DNA of 55,618 nucleotides from Corynebacterium phoceense (GCF_900092335.1 NZ_LT596208.1:651232-706849), one strand, 5' to 3'. Shown: positions 38,495 to 47,247, counted from the first letter of the stretch. Numbers and translations: made by a program. Notes: generated from the letters alone by a model not told the origin.

Positions 38495-39580
38495 ATGCGA
38501 GTTCTAGTAGCAATGTCCGGCGGCGTCGATTCTTCTGTGGCGGCCGCCCGCGCCGTGGAGGCCGGCCACGAGGTCGTGGGCGTGCACCTCGCGCTGCACA
38601 AGGACGCACAGCAAACCCGTGAGAAGGCCCGCGGCTGCTGCTCGCTTGAGGACTCCGCGGATGCTCGCCGCATTTGCGACAAGTTGGGCATTCCCTTCTA
38701 CGTGTGGGACTTCTCGGAGGAGTTTAAGGAAGCCGTCATCGGCGATTTCGTGGACTCTTACGCCCGCGGCGAGACCCCTAACCCGTGCCTGCGCTGCAAC
38801 GAGAAGATAAAGTTCGCAGCCCTCCTGCGCAAGGGCATGGCGCTGGGCTTCGATGCCGTCGCGACCGGCCACTACGCAACCATCGACTCGGACGGCTACA
38901 TGCGTCGCTCCCTCGACGAAAACAAGGACCAGTCCTACGTCCTGGGTGTCATCACGAAGGACGAGCTCGACCACTGTTTCTTCCCGATTGGGGACACACC
39001 CAAGCCGCAGATTCGCGAGGAGGCTAAGCGCCACGGTTTCTCCACCGCGACGAAGCCGGATTCCTACGACATTTGCTTCATCCCGGACGGCAACACTCAG
39101 GCGTTCCTGGGCTCCAAGATCGGTCTGCGCCCGGGCATGATCATCGACAAGGAAGGGCACGAGCTCAAGGAACACGACGGTGCGTGGAACTTCACTATCG
39201 GCCAGCGCAAGGGCCTCGATATCAAGGCCCCCGCTGCCGATGGTCGCCCGCGCTACGTCACGGACATCGATGCCGCCACCGGCACCGTCACGGTCGGTTC
39301 CCGCGAGGATCTTAAGGTCACGCGCATCACCGCGGACCGTCTTAAGTACCTGCACCCGGCCATGGACGGCGAGTTCGACTGCGACGTCCAGGTCCGCGCC
39401 CACGGCTCCGTCGTGCGCTGCCACGCCGTCGTCGATCGCGCGAATGACACGATGACGCTCGAACTCGACGAGCCGCTCGACGGCGTGGCCCGCGGTCAGG
39501 CCGCCGTACTCTACCTGCCCAGCCCGGACGAGCTCGGCGACATCGTTATCGGGTCTGGCACCATCAACGGGACTAACTAA
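38495..39580 (+). CDS. mnmA: tRNA-specific 2-thiouridylase
   Basis: Makes 2-thiouridine at the wobble position of Glu, Lys and Gln tRNAs, using ATP and a persulfide relay. The 361-residue protein has the PP-loop [12 protein letters not shown] at its start. The catalytic cysteines are Cys98 (NPCLRCN) and Cys194 (DICFIPDG). Its sulfur source may be the NifS-like enzyme upstream. The stop overlaps that of the convergent PH-domain gene by four bases. Confidence 0.96.
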   Translation: MRVLVAMSGGVDSSVAAARAVEAGHEVVGVHLALHKDAQQTREKARGCCSLEDSADARRICDKLGIPFYVWDFSEEFKEAVIGDFVDSYARGETPNPCLRCNEKIKFAALLRKGMALGFDAVATGHYATIDSDGYMRRSLDENKDQSYVLGVITKDELDHCFFPIGDTPKPQIREEAKRHGFSTATKPDSYDICFIPDGNTQAFLGSKIGLRPGMIIDKEGHELKEHDGAWNFTIGQRKGLDIKAPAADGRPRYVTDIDAATGTVTVGSREDLKVTRITADRLKYLHPAMDGEFDCDVQVRAHGSVVRCHAVVDRANDTMTLELDEPLDGVARGQAAVLYLPSPDELGDIVIGSGTINGTN

Positions 39581-39939
39581 GCTCCCAGCACGCAGCGGCT
39601 GATCAGCTGGTCCAAGGCGCGGACATCGACCTTTTTCCCAACGCTGACCTTGATGCGCCCGGCACGGGTCCACAACTCGAGTTCCGCGTCGAGGTCGATC
39701 TTGCCTGCATTCTCAGATGACCACATCGTGATGGAGGAGTACGGCAGTGAGTAGATTTCCTTCTTCTTGCCTGTTAGGCCTTGCGCGTCGCGCACGATGA
39801 GCCGCTTCGTGGTGAAGACAGCGACGTCGCGCAGCGTCGTATACGCGGCGATAGCTTCTTCGCCGGGCACGAGCGGCACGTCCGCTGGAATGTCGGTTTC
39901 GTCGTTGAACCACCATGTTGCGATACTGTCGTAAGCCAT
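39577..39939 (-). CDS. Bacterial PH-domain protein
   Basis: A 120-residue protein beginning [10 protein letters not shown]. It has the bacterial pleckstrin-homology pattern: [32 protein letters not shown] is the typical strand/turn series, ending in a C-terminal helix. ATG 39939 is chosen over an upstream start that would overlap the next gene. The stop overlaps the mnmA stop. Function unknown. Confidence 0.8.
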   Translation of the reverse strand: MAYDSIATWWFNDETDIPADVPLVPGEEAIAAYTTLRDVAVFTTKRLIVRDAQGLTGKKKEIYSLPYSSITMWSSENAGKIDLDAELELWTRAGRIKVSVGKKVDVRALDQLISRCVLGA

Positions 39940-39970
39940 AGCCACCAACCTAACAAAAGGATGCGCACCT

Positions 39971-40894
39971 ATGACCGGTTTCGGATTAGGCCCCATGCCG
40001 GGCACTTCCATGTCTGAGGCCGCCGATATCGTGATGGGGGAGACCGGCGCCCTTCCGCATCTGCCGCAGCTGCCGGACCGAGGCCTGGGTTCTGATGCTA
40101 TCGGCCGCACCGCCGGCCTGCTCGAGACGCTCACCGTCGACCGTGGCCCGCGCTCGTGGCAGATGGCCGCGCGCCCACAGCGCGAGACCCGCCGCGTGTG
40201 GGACCGCATGGAACGTGACCTCGACGCCATCGTGGAGGTCTGGGGCGAGCATGTTCCACGCGTGAAGATCCAGGCCGTGGGTCCGTGGACACTCGCCGCC
40301 GCTGTTGAGTTGTCGAACGGTCACCGCGTGATTACCGACCGCGGCGCCCGCGAAGACCTGCATGCTGCGCTCCTCGAAGGCATCCAGGCTCACTCCGCGG
40401 AGGTAGCCCGCCGCTTCAACGCTGAGGTTGCCCTCCAACTCGATGAGCCTCAGCTTGCCGATGCCCTCGCAGGCCGCATCCCAGGCACCACCGACTTCGA
40501 CCCAATCCGGGCAGTACCGGAGGAGGTCGCGATCGCGAGGCTGGAGGAGCTCGGCGCGGATTACCTGCGCGCCGGGAATCTCTGGCCGCTGGCCTCGGCG
40601 GGCACACTGCTTGTCGACTTCGCGGGACTCGATACGCCAGCGAACCTCGACGGCTTGGGCGAGCACCTCGAGGCCAGCCGCCGTGTGGGCCTGGCACTCG
40701 ATCCGCGCACCTTCACCGATGCCCGCGCCGCCGCGATCGCCGTGGCCCAGCACGTCGACCGCCTGGGACATAGTCGCGAGCTGCTCGTCACGCACGTCGA
40801 TATCAACCCGTGGCCCGTCCGGGACGCCGCGCGCGACTACCGCTTCGCGGCTGAGGTCGCGGGCATGCTTGAGCGTGACGCAGGGGACTTATAA
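39971..40894 (+). CDS. MetE-like (cobalamin-independent methionine synthase C-terminal) protein
   Basis: A 307-residue protein resembling the C-terminal catalytic barrel of MetE, without the N-terminal half. The same gene lies between mnmA and ligA in mycobacteria and other corynebacteria. The zinc-binding His/Cys set of true MetE is not apparent in the visible pattern (QLDEP; VTHVDINPWP), so methyl transfer to homocysteine is doubtful. The end overlaps the convergent small membrane-protein gene by 58 bases. Confidence 0.8.
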   Translation: MTGFGLGPMPGTSMSEAADIVMGETGALPHLPQLPDRGLGSDAIGRTAGLLETLTVDRGPRSWQMAARPQRETRRVWDRMERDLDAIVEVWGEHVPRVKIQAVGPWTLAAAVELSNGHRVITDRGAREDLHAALLEGIQAHSAEVARRFNAEVALQLDEPQLADALAGRIPGTTDFDPIRAVPEEVAIARLEELGADYLRAGNLWPLASAGTLLVDFAGLDTPANLDGLGEHLEASRRVGLALDPRTFTDARAAAIAVAQHVDRLGHSRELLVTHVDINPWPVRDAARDYRFAAEVAGMLERDAGDL

Positions 40895-41127
40895 AACAGC
40901 TGGTAGGCACCAACGCCGATGCGTAGAGTTACGGCGGCGACGAGGATGTACCACGCCCACAGGGCGCCGGGGTTCCAGGCGAGCGCGCGGCCGAAATAGA
41001 AGGCGAGCGCGATGTCGAAGAGCGCGTTGGCTAGAAAGTTCAGGAGGGATAGCGGCCGCGTGCGCAGGCGCCAGGTGCTCCAGAGCAGTCCTGCTGAGTA
41101 GGCGAGGGCGATACCGATGGCCATCAT
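40837..41127 (-). CDS. Small membrane protein, third gene of an ArsR operon
   Basis: A 96-residue protein with three hydrophobic segments. The ATG overlaps the TGA of the serine-hydrolase gene (ATGA), indicating translational coupling. The C-terminal 18 residues are polar and lie antisense to the end of the MetE-like gene. I do not recognise the family. Confidence 0.65.
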   Translation of the reverse strand: MMAIGIALAYSAGLLWSTWRLRTRPLSLLNFLANALFDIALAFYFGRALAWNPGALWAWYILVAAVTLRIGVGAYQLFYKSPASRSSMPATSAAKR

Positions 41128-42110
41128 GCGTGCTCCTTAAATAGCGCGCGGGCAAGGTCTTCGACGCCGGTCATGCCGTCATTGCTGGCGTAGGCGGCGC
41201 GGTGCTGCTCGGGCTGGATGATGAGCATCGTGCTGTAGCCACCGGTGCCGCCGTTGTGCCAGTAGGTGCCGTCACTGTTGTCTTCCTTCTCCCAACCGAG
41301 ATCGAAGTGTCCGTGGTCGCACATCCAGGCGGCGAATTTCGCCATGTCTGCGGCGGTGGATCGAATGCCGCCAGCAGGGGCATCGCCGTCGAGCTCCCAC
41401 GCTGCGGCGGTGCGGCCATTGGGGGCGAGGCCGCGCGGGGCATCGGCAGGCACGGTGCCGGGGAGCGCGACGTAGGACTCCGTCATGCCGGCGGGCTCAA
41501 AGATGCGGGTGCGCACGAGTTCCTCGTAGGGAGTGCCGGTCTTCTCCGCGAGCAGGGCGCCGAGGAGCGCGTAGCCGAAGTTGGAGTACTGCTCCGTACC
41601 GCGGTTTTCGAGTTTCGCGGTGCGGGCGGCATCGAGAATGTCTTCGGTTGTCTCACCCGCATAGGGATTTCCGTTTCTGACCATTGTGACGAGACTGCGA
41701 AAGAAGTCGGGGTTGGCGAGACGCGGAAGGCCTGAGGTGTGAGTGGCGAGTTCCTTGACAGTGATGTCGGCGGCGGGGGAGTCCCCGAGGTCAAGGACTT
41801 CGCCGACACGAGTGTCGCGGGAGAGTACTCCTTCCTCGATAAGCTGCTGTGTGATTTCGACGGTGAACATTTTGGTCACGGAGCCGATTTCAACCTCAGT
41901 GTGCTCGTCGGCGCCGAGGCCGCCGAACTCGGGCGTGCCGTCGGTGAGGACGAAAGCGGCGAGTTGATGATGGCCGCGCTCCGCGTGGCTTGTGAGGTCG
42001 AGCGTGCCGGTACGACGTGACTCGGTGGCGATTCCGCGGGGCCCGGAGCTGATGAGTACTGCGGCGACGAAGACTGCGGCAACAACGGATGCAATGATTC
42101 GCTTATTCAT
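41124..42110 (-). CDS. Secreted serine hydrolase of the beta-lactamase/PBP (class C) family
   Basis: A 328-residue protein with an N-terminal signal or anchor segment (about residues 4-22). The catalytic motifs are SVTK (Ser77), YSN and HNGGTGG. Members include D-aminopeptidases, esterases and carboxypeptidases; resistance to beta-lactams is not implied. The ATG overlaps the stop of the ArsR-like gene (TAATG). The operon order regulator-hydrolase-membrane protein suggests local control of an envelope function. Confidence 0.88.
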   Translation of the reverse strand: MNKRIIASVVAAVFVAAVLISSGPRGIATESRRTGTLDLTSHAERGHHQLAAFVLTDGTPEFGGLGADEHTEVEIGSVTKMFTVEITQQLIEEGVLSRDTRVGEVLDLGDSPAADITVKELATHTSGLPRLANPDFFRSLVTMVRNGNPYAGETTEDILDAARTAKLENRGTEQYSNFGYALLGALLAEKTGTPYEELVRTRIFEPAGMTESYVALPGTVPADAPRGLAPNGRTAAAWELDGDAPAGGIRSTAADMAKFAAWMCDHGHFDLGWEKEDNSDGTYWHNGGTGGYSTMLIIQPEQHRAAYASNDGMTGVEDLARALFKEHA

Positions 42111-42613
42111 TAGTGGTCCTCTCCTGCGATGATGATGGTCATCAGCGGAATGACGCGGCTGGCGCGGATTTCAAACGTGGACGCTTTGGCTTTGGTAATC
42201 CAGCCGGCGGGGCTGAGCTCGTTGAGATGGTGGTAGGCGGTGCTCGTGGAACTCACGATGCCCTCCTCCACGAGGTCGGCTGCCGTCGCAGGGGCCGCGA
42301 GGAGACGGCGGAGAATTTCCGCGCGCAGGGGGTGCGCGAGCGCAGAAAGGCGGGTAATGGCGTCAGTCCACGGCTCGTCTGTCACGGCGTGGGTGGGGCG
42401 CTGCCATTGGTATTGGTAGCTGCCTCCGCCGAGCTGGACGTCGCCGCCGAAGGCGACGGAGCCATCCGGGATCTCGGGACCGGCTTGAAGGGCGTCAAGG
42501 AGCCAGAAAGTGTCGGCTGACGCGGGTTGCTGCTTTGCAGAGGGCTTGTGCTCCAGAGCATCGAGGCGTCGCTCCACCTCGGCGAGGCGCTGTACGAGGT
42601 CTGTCATGGTCAT
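42110..42613 (-). CDS. ArsR-type winged-helix regulator
   Basis: A 167-residue protein from ATG 42613; six earlier in-frame bases give another ATG at 42607, and a longer start is less likely. The ArsR-like helix-turn-helix is at about residues 95-150: LSALAHPLRAEILRRLL, then VSSTSTAYHHLNELSPAGWI. The N-terminal part is a short coiled coil. No metal-binding cysteines are seen. It heads the hydrolase operon and probably regulates it. Confidence 0.82.
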   Translation of the reverse strand: MTMTDLVQRLAEVERRLDALEHKPSAKQQPASADTFWLLDALQAGPEIPDGSVAFGGDVQLGGGSYQYQWQRPTHAVTDEPWTDAITRLSALAHPLRAEILRRLLAAPATAADLVEEGIVSSTSTAYHHLNELSPAGWITKAKASTFEIRASRVIPLMTIIIAGEDH

Positions 42614-42685
42614 GTATTCCAAAATTCCAGAAAATTCAAAAAACTTCAAGAATTATGGAAATTGGGACGCGCTCGTGACAAAAGG

Positions 42686-42716
42686 AACGCCGCACGGCGG
42701 TGAGCCGTGCGGCGTT
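42686..42716 (-). terminator. Terminator of the DnaQ-type exonuclease gene
   Basis: AACGCCGCACGGC (42686-42698) and GCCGTGCGGCGTT (42704-42716) form a perfect 13-bp stem with a 5-nt loop. On the - strand the stem is followed by CCTTTTGTC, so it acts for the gene ending at 42809. Confidence 0.75.
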
Positions 42717-42808
42717 TGGGGAGGGAGGTTTTCTCGAACGTGAACGTTAAATCGGCTGATTTGGCGCTGAATCTGCTGGTAATCGGGCTGTCGAGAAATT
42801 CGAGAAGT

Positions 42809-43477
42809 TTAGCTAATCATCGGCCACGCGGTGGAAACGTCCGAGGCGTCGCGGCCCTTGCCCTCGAGATACTTCTTAAAGCTCAGACGGTCCTCGTGCC
42901 ACTTAACGGCTTGGAATTCCATGAGCTCGTCCATGTCCATCTCGGTCAACTCCGGGAACTTGCGGACCTGCTTCCAAGCAACGCGGGCGGCAGCGAGGGC
43001 ATCGGCAGTGGCTTCGTGCGCATTGCCGATCTCCACGCCGTAATGGGCGGAAACATCCGTCAAAGTGCGCTTGCCCTTGCGGAACTTGTCCATGACGCGG
43101 TCGATAACGAAGGGGTCGAAGACCGGGCCGTCGACCGTGAAGTCGCCGGTGAGGGCGCGCAGCACCGAGAGATCATATTGCGCGTTGTAGACGATGAGCG
43201 TGAGTCCATCAGCCCAGGCCTGCTTGATTGCAGAAACGGTTTCGGCGAGGACTTCATCGTGCGGGCGGCCCTCGGCCTGGGCCTTTTCGGTTGTAATGCC
43301 GTGGACTGCGGCGGCTTCCTCAGGGATCGGCACGCCCGGGTCGGCGAGCATCTCGCGCGCGTCGACGTCGCGTCCATCAATGCGCACGAGCGCGGAGGTG
43401 ACGATGCGGGCTTCCTTGGGATTAACGGAGGTGGTCTCGAGGTCGAAAGAGAGCATGCGGCTGGCGTCGAAGTTCAT
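42809..43477 (-). CDS. DnaQ-like 3'-5' exonuclease (RNase T/DNA Pol III epsilon family)
   Basis: A 222-residue DEDD-type exonuclease. Visible are the DxE pair Asp12/Glu14 (SFDLETTS), the NAQYDLS segment, and HEATADALAAAR supplying the final His and Asp. It lacks clamp-binding and polymerase-binding extensions, so it is an accessory proofreading or repair nuclease, not necessarily the replicative one. The remnant of another reading frame ends four bases upstream of the start. Confidence 0.88.
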   Translation of the reverse strand: MNFDASRMLSFDLETTSVNPKEARIVTSALVRIDGRDVDAREMLADPGVPIPEEAAAVHGITTEKAQAEGRPHDEVLAETVSAIKQAWADGLTLIVYNAQYDLSVLRALTGDFTVDGPVFDPFVIDRVMDKFRKGKRTLTDVSAHYGVEIGNAHEATADALAAARVAWKQVRKFPELTEMDMDELMEFQAVKWHEDRLSFKKYLEGKGRDASDVSTAWPMIS

Positions 43478-43480
43478 GGT

Positions 43481-43627
43481 TTACACCTTAGCGCCCCGCC
43501 TCGACATGAAGACAGGAACGTCAAAACTGCCGGACATGAGACTGCGATCGCGAGGTGAGAGTGCCAGCGTATCGTCTCGCGGATCCTCTGGGGACACTCC
43601 CACGATCTCATAGAGAAGAAAGTCATT
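43481..43627 (-). pseudogene. Possible 3' remnant of an unknown gene
   Basis: A - strand frame of about 48 residues ends with TAA just before the exonuclease ATG and reads like protein (EIVGVSPEDPRDDTLALS; MSGSFDVPVFMSRRGAKV). Upstream it runs into the antisense of the alcohol dehydrogenase remnant, so any original gene has been cut there. I do not recognise it; it may simply be chance. Confidence 0.3.
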
Positions 43628-44131
43628 TTGCGCGCAGTAGTCATGCACGAAGCCGGATTCGTCCGCGTCGTCGAACGCTAGTATCCAACGCTCGAAGCTC
43701 CGACGGACGCCATCATCAAGATGGAGCTGACGCGCGTGTGCAGTTCCGGCTTGTGGGCCTACAGTGGCCTCGGTGGCGAGATTCAGGATCGCGTTATGGG
43801 ACACGAATACGTCGGCGTCGTTGAAGAAGTTGGGGCTGAGGTCAAGAACGTCAAGGCCGGCGCTCTCGTGGTTGGGCCCTTCGTCGCCTCGGACAACACG
43901 TGCGAGATCTGCCGGGCGGGCTATCAGTCGTTCTGCACGCACGTGTAGATGGTTGGCGGCGTCGGCACCCGGGCCGAGTACGCGCGCATTCCGCACCTGA
44001 TCGAGCTCATCAAGGATGGCACCATCGACCCCGGCGTGGTCTTCGGCCTCGAATTGCCGCTTGCCGATCCCGCTACGGCTTACGCTGCCATGGACGAACG
44101 GCGCGCGACGAAGGCGTTGCTGAATTTCTAA
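43628..44131 (+). pseudogene. Decayed zinc-dependent alcohol dehydrogenase
   Basis: The frame runs from TTG 43628 to TAA 44131 but has in-frame TAG stops at 43679 and 43946. Recognisable pieces are RAVVMHEAG, GHEYVGVVEEVG, NTCEICRAGYQS and the C-terminal AMDERRATKALL. After the Cys-rich zinc segment the sequence jumps to the final helices, so the whole NAD-binding Rossmann domain (about 170 residues) is gone. All pieces remain in one frame. Confidence 0.9.
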
Positions 44132-44143
44132 TGGTCGTCCGCG

Positions 44144-44407
44144 CTAGCATTGCCCGTAGTGATAACGGCACATGGCGATAAGCACGGCATCGTCGGTGAC
44201 TTTAAAGACCAGGCGATGTTCATCGGTGATACGCCGTGACCAGTAGCCTACAAAATCATGTTTGAGCGGTTCCGGCTTTCCGATGCCCTCGTTTCCGTTG
44301 CGCTCAATGTCCTTGATGAGGGCATTAATGCGCTTGAGGACCTTGCGATCTTGGGTTTGCCACCATACGTAGTCCTCCCACGCGTTGTCGTCCCAGACGA
44401 GCTTCAT
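44144..44407 (-). CDS. yoeB: YoeB/Txe-family mRNA endonuclease toxin
   Basis: An 87-residue ribosome-dependent mRNA interferase of the RelE superfamily. It matches E. coli YoeB closely: EGIGKPEPLKH, WSRRITDEHRLVF and the terminal CRYHY with its catalytic His/Tyr; three residues (GQC) follow. It lies five bases after the antitoxin gene. All expected catalytic residues are present, so it should be active. Confidence 0.93.
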   Translation of the reverse strand: MKLVWDDNAWEDYVWWQTQDRKVLKRINALIKDIERNGNEGIGKPEPLKHDFVGYWSRRITDEHRLVFKVTDDAVLIAMCRYHYGQC

Positions 44408-44412
44408 GGAGG

Positions 44413-44667
44413 CTAGTCCTCGACGAGAGCGTGCTCGGTTCCGCTGCCGTTTTCTAGGCGCTCAATTGCATCGAAGAGGCGGCGGGCATTGGCAGGAGAG
44501 CGCATAAGATAGGCGGTTTCCCGAAGTGAGTTGTAATCATCGAGCGAAACAATAACGGCTGATTCTTTGCCGTTTCGAGTAATGATGACCTCTTCTCGGT
44601 CATCCACGACGGAATCGAGTACCTCGGCATAATGAGCTCGAGAATCGGAGTAAGTCATGGTGCGCAT
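44413..44667 (-). CDS. yefM: YefM/Phd-family antitoxin
   Basis: An 84-residue antitoxin starting MRTMTYSDSRAHYAEVLD. The N-terminal DNA-binding Phd/YefM fold (REEVIITRNGKESAVIVSLDDY) is followed by an acidic toxin-binding tail. AAGGAG lies seven bases before ATG 44667. The start could also be the second ATG at codon 4. It represses its own operon through the site just upstream. Confidence 0.93.
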   Translation of the reverse strand: MRTMTYSDSRAHYAEVLDSVVDDREEVIITRNGKESAVIVSLDDYNSLRETAYLMRSPANARRLFDAIERLENGSGTEHALVED

Positions 44668-44691
44668 CGTAAATCTCCTTAACGTCTGGGA

Positions 44692-44709
44692 TTGTACAAA
44701 AAATTGTAC
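44692..44709. promoter_or_regulatory. yefM-yoeB operator
   Basis: TTGTACAAAAAATTGTAC contains a full TGTACA (44693-44698) and a second TGTAC (44705-44709), 12 bases apart. E. coli YefM-YoeB binds paired TGTACA cores with the same spacing. The site lies 25 bases upstream of the yefM ATG. Confidence 0.75.
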
Positions 44710-44800
44710 GTTTGCTCTTTTTGTGCGTCAACTGCTGCTGTCAAGTTCGTTAGACTCGGCACTAACGATGAGGGGTCCGGGAGTGATGCGCGGTCGAGAC

Positions 44801-45346
44801 TCACCGTGCGAGAGCGGGATAGTCGAAGGCATCTCCGTTGACGTCGACTTTGAGGAGGACGTTGACGTCCCGTGTTCCTGACTCGTAGCGCACGGAACTC
44901 TTGGTTGCTGAGGGAGAGTAGTGGTCGCTTGCGATGACGCGCAGAGAGGCATATCAATCCACGCCATGATGAATGGCGTGCGGACAACGTCGTCCTCAAG
45001 CCGGCCGAGCCACCGAATGGGCATCCTGTTCGTCATTGGGCAACGTCCCAAATCGATGTCTAATGCGCTGGAGAGATCTACTCCAGCGTCGAGTCCTGAC
45101 GCAGGGAGTCCCGTGGGCTGATTGCCTGAAGCCGCGATGGAGGACGACCAATTATCCTTACCCTGCACGGTGGCGCTGAAGCTGAAGTGCGAGGTTGTCC
45201 AATTAGACGGTGCCGTGAGCTGCCAACGCGCAACGTATTTGTCTGTGAGTTGTAGGCCTTGGGCGCGGAGCACCACCGAGAAACTCGATGTCGTAGTTGT
45301 CAACCTGTTGGCTGTCGATACGGCTGCGCCACGTGTAGGAAACCAT
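44801..45346 (-). pseudogene. Decayed gene of unknown family
   Basis: Protein-like segments occur in changing frames: MVSYTWRSRIDSQQVDNYDIEF from 45346, then SVVLRAQGLQLTDKY to about VVRTPFI, then HGVD, a stop, and YASLRVIASDHY to VDVNGDAFDYPALAR ending with TGA at 44801-44803. At least two frameshifts and one nonsense change are needed to join them. I do not recognise the family. The segment WTTSHFSFSATV and the beta-rich pattern could suggest a surface or binding protein, but that is weak. Confidence 0.55.
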
Positions 45347-45389
45347 GTGGCAAAAATACGTGAACCTTTAAACCGTAGCCGTTCGTGCC

Positions 45390-45420
45390 TTGACCTTGAC
45401 GCGACGTCATAGTTTATAAA
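45390..45420 (+). promoter_or_regulatory. Putative promoter of the MerR operon
   Basis: TTGACC (45390-45395) and TATAAA (45415-45420) are separated by 19 bases, the long spacer typical of MerR-controlled promoters. The -10 box ends six bases before ATG 45427, and no ribosome binding site is seen, so a leaderless mRNA is likely. Confidence 0.45.
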
Positions 45421-45426
45421 AGCCTT

Positions 45427-46125
45427 ATGAGGATCTCTGAAGTCGCCCGAGCGCTAGGCTGTAGTGTTCGCACCATTCGTCACTATCACCAACAGGGTGT
45501 GGTTCCGGAACCTGAGCGGAAAGCGAATGGGTACCGGGACTACTCTCTTGCGGACCTCGCGGCTCTAGTGAAAGTTCGACAACTGGTCGTGGCAGGAATT
45601 CCGCTCAAATCCGTGGTCGTTGATTCCGAAGACGAGTTGTATGATGCCGCACTTGCCGAAATTGATCGCAAAATTGTTGAGCTAGGTGAGCAACGTGTCC
45701 GGCTCCTTCGACTCAGGGACAATCCACCGATGCCGGCACCTCGTGAGCTTATGGCTGAAGTGGAGAAGGTGCTTGCAGCCGGTGGATTGTCGGAACAGGA
45801 CATTGCACAGGAGATCGATGCGTGGAATCTCATGTCCTATTCGGGGGTCGCCACCGACCAGACGTGGCGAGTGCTCCAAGCCAACGTTCACTCGGCAGAG
45901 TGTGTTTCCGCAGTGAGGCAGCACCACCAGCTGTGGGTACAACTGGGGGAAACCGAGCCTGGCCCGAAGTGCGATGCGCTCGCGGAACAGTGGTTTGCAG
46001 CCTATTCCGACGGCGTCATGAACGGGATTATTGAGACGTTAACCCCGGGGTATTTAGACCTCCAACCGAACGACATCGCAGCACATAATGGACAGGTGGT
46101 GGCGCTGGAGTTGATACGGCGATGA
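45427..46125 (+). CDS. MerR-family regulator
   Basis: A 232-residue protein with the N-terminal MerR winged helix (RISEVARALGCSVRTIRHYHQQGVV, then YRDYSLADLAAL), a dimerisation coiled coil (residues 70-100), and a C-terminal domain of about 125 residues that resembles no known ligand-binding domain to me. No metal-binding cysteines. The stop overlaps the start of the membrane protein gene (ATGA), so that protein is its likely partner. Confidence 0.85.
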   Translation: MRISEVARALGCSVRTIRHYHQQGVVPEPERKANGYRDYSLADLAALVKVRQLVVAGIPLKSVVVDSEDELYDAALAEIDRKIVELGEQRVRLLRLRDNPPMPAPRELMAEVEKVLAAGGLSEQDIAQEIDAWNLMSYSGVATDQTWRVLQANVHSAECVSAVRQHHQLWVQLGETEPGPKCDALAEQWFAAYSDGVMNGIIETLTPGYLDLQPNDIAAHNGQVVALELIRR

Positions 46126-46871
46126 AAGCCCGTGCAGTCCTTATATCAGTACTCTTCGGCACTGTTCTTGCGGTAGAACTATTCATCGTTGTCGCTGGGC
46201 TCGGACAAGGATCCGAGATAGTCGCGGGATTTATTGCTCTCGAACTTTTTCTTGCAGGCCTCTTTCTCTTTGCCAATCGTGACAAGGATTTGGTGCCAGT
46301 TCGGGCAGTGAAATCGGAGCTTCAGGTGCTGACGACCGGTGTCTTGCTGCTTCTGCGACAACGACGCTACTCGGGAGTGGCCCTTGATTCGTATCGCGGG
46401 TGGTGGGTAATTCCGGCTGCGGTTACAGGTGCAACGGGGATTGAATGCATTGCAATCGAGCTCCTGGTGCCGTGGGTCTGGCTGCGCGCAGTCATCCTCG
46501 TAGTTTCCCTCTATTCGCTCGTCTTGCTGTGGGGCGTGTTTGGGGCAGCTTTCGTCTATCCACATTTCGTTGATGGAGACCTCGTACTGCGGCATGCGGG
46601 GCGAGATATCGCACGTATCGCCCCAAGTGCAGTCGCGAGCATCGTGCAGTCGCGTGGCTATTCACATGAGCGGCACGCTGTCGACGTAGATACATTGATT
46701 CTAGGGAATGGCGATGGGACGAACATCCATATCGAGCTGGCGTCTCCTGTGCTTGTTTCAGCACCGAGATGGCCGTGGCAAAAGGAACATGCCGTATCGA
46801 TCAACGACGTGCGGGTCTGGTGTGATGCTCCGGCAGAAGCAGTCGCGACCATTGTGCGAAGGATTGGTTAG
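46122..46871 (+). CDS. Membrane protein coupled to the MerR regulator
   Basis: A 249-residue protein with four hydrophobic segments (about 5-25, 30-50, 90-110, 120-145) and a soluble C-terminal domain of about 100 residues, which contains VDVDTLILGNGDGTNIHIEL. I do not recognise the family. Its base composition is lower in GC than the housekeeping genes. Confidence 0.65.
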   Translation: MKARAVLISVLFGTVLAVELFIVVAGLGQGSEIVAGFIALELFLAGLFLFANRDKDLVPVRAVKSELQVLTTGVLLLLRQRRYSGVALDSYRGWWVIPAAVTGATGIECIAIELLVPWVWLRAVILVVSLYSLVLLWGVFGAAFVYPHFVDGDLVLRHAGRDIARIAPSAVASIVQSRGYSHERHAVDVDTLILGNGDGTNIHIELASPVLVSAPRWPWQKEHAVSINDVRVWCDAPAEAVATIVRRIG

Positions 46872-46917
46872 TCCGAACAGTTGAATCAAGCGGCTCTCGA
46901 ACACTGCCTAGTTGGCG

Positions 46918-46931
46918 CGTACGATACGTAT
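46918..46931. promoter_or_regulatory. Candidate operator of the BrnT-like toxin locus
   Basis: Two adjacent perfect palindromes, CGTACG (46918-46923) and ATACGTAT (46924-46931), lie 24 bases before the toxin ATG. Autoregulation is usual for such modules; binding is unproven. Confidence 0.4.
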
Positions 46932-46954
46932 TTTGATCGGCGGAACCCCGGCGG

Positions 46955-47247
46955 ATGTGGCATGAGCTGACATGGAACGAAGACATCGAGGCACATATCG
47001 CTCGGCACAATATCGTTCCGAGGGAAGTAGAAGAAGTTTTAGGCTCGCACCCCAAGAAATATCTCGATGGCCGGAATGAAATCATGCTTGTTTCGGGACG
47101 ACCAATGTTGGCAGATACGCCATGGTGGTACTAGCTCGAAGCGAGCGACGGTCGCGAAATGATTTTTCTGCGGAAATTGAAATGTCGGCTGATAGCGAGC
47201 CTGAGAACGGTGCACACGATAAAGCAGGCCATAATGCTGCGGAGCCT

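Noticed and set aside
43679..43948. TAG codons in the dehydrogenase frame as recoded sense codons
   Set aside because: The missing Rossmann domain already makes the gene non-functional; decay explains both stops.
43481..43996. - strand frame of 171 codons as one gene
   Set aside because: Its upstream two thirds are antisense to the alcohol dehydrogenase remnant; only the last 48 codons look like protein.
44728..45303. - strand frame of 191 codons as an intact gene
   Set aside because: The protein-like sequence leaves this frame at both ends, so it is part of a decayed gene.
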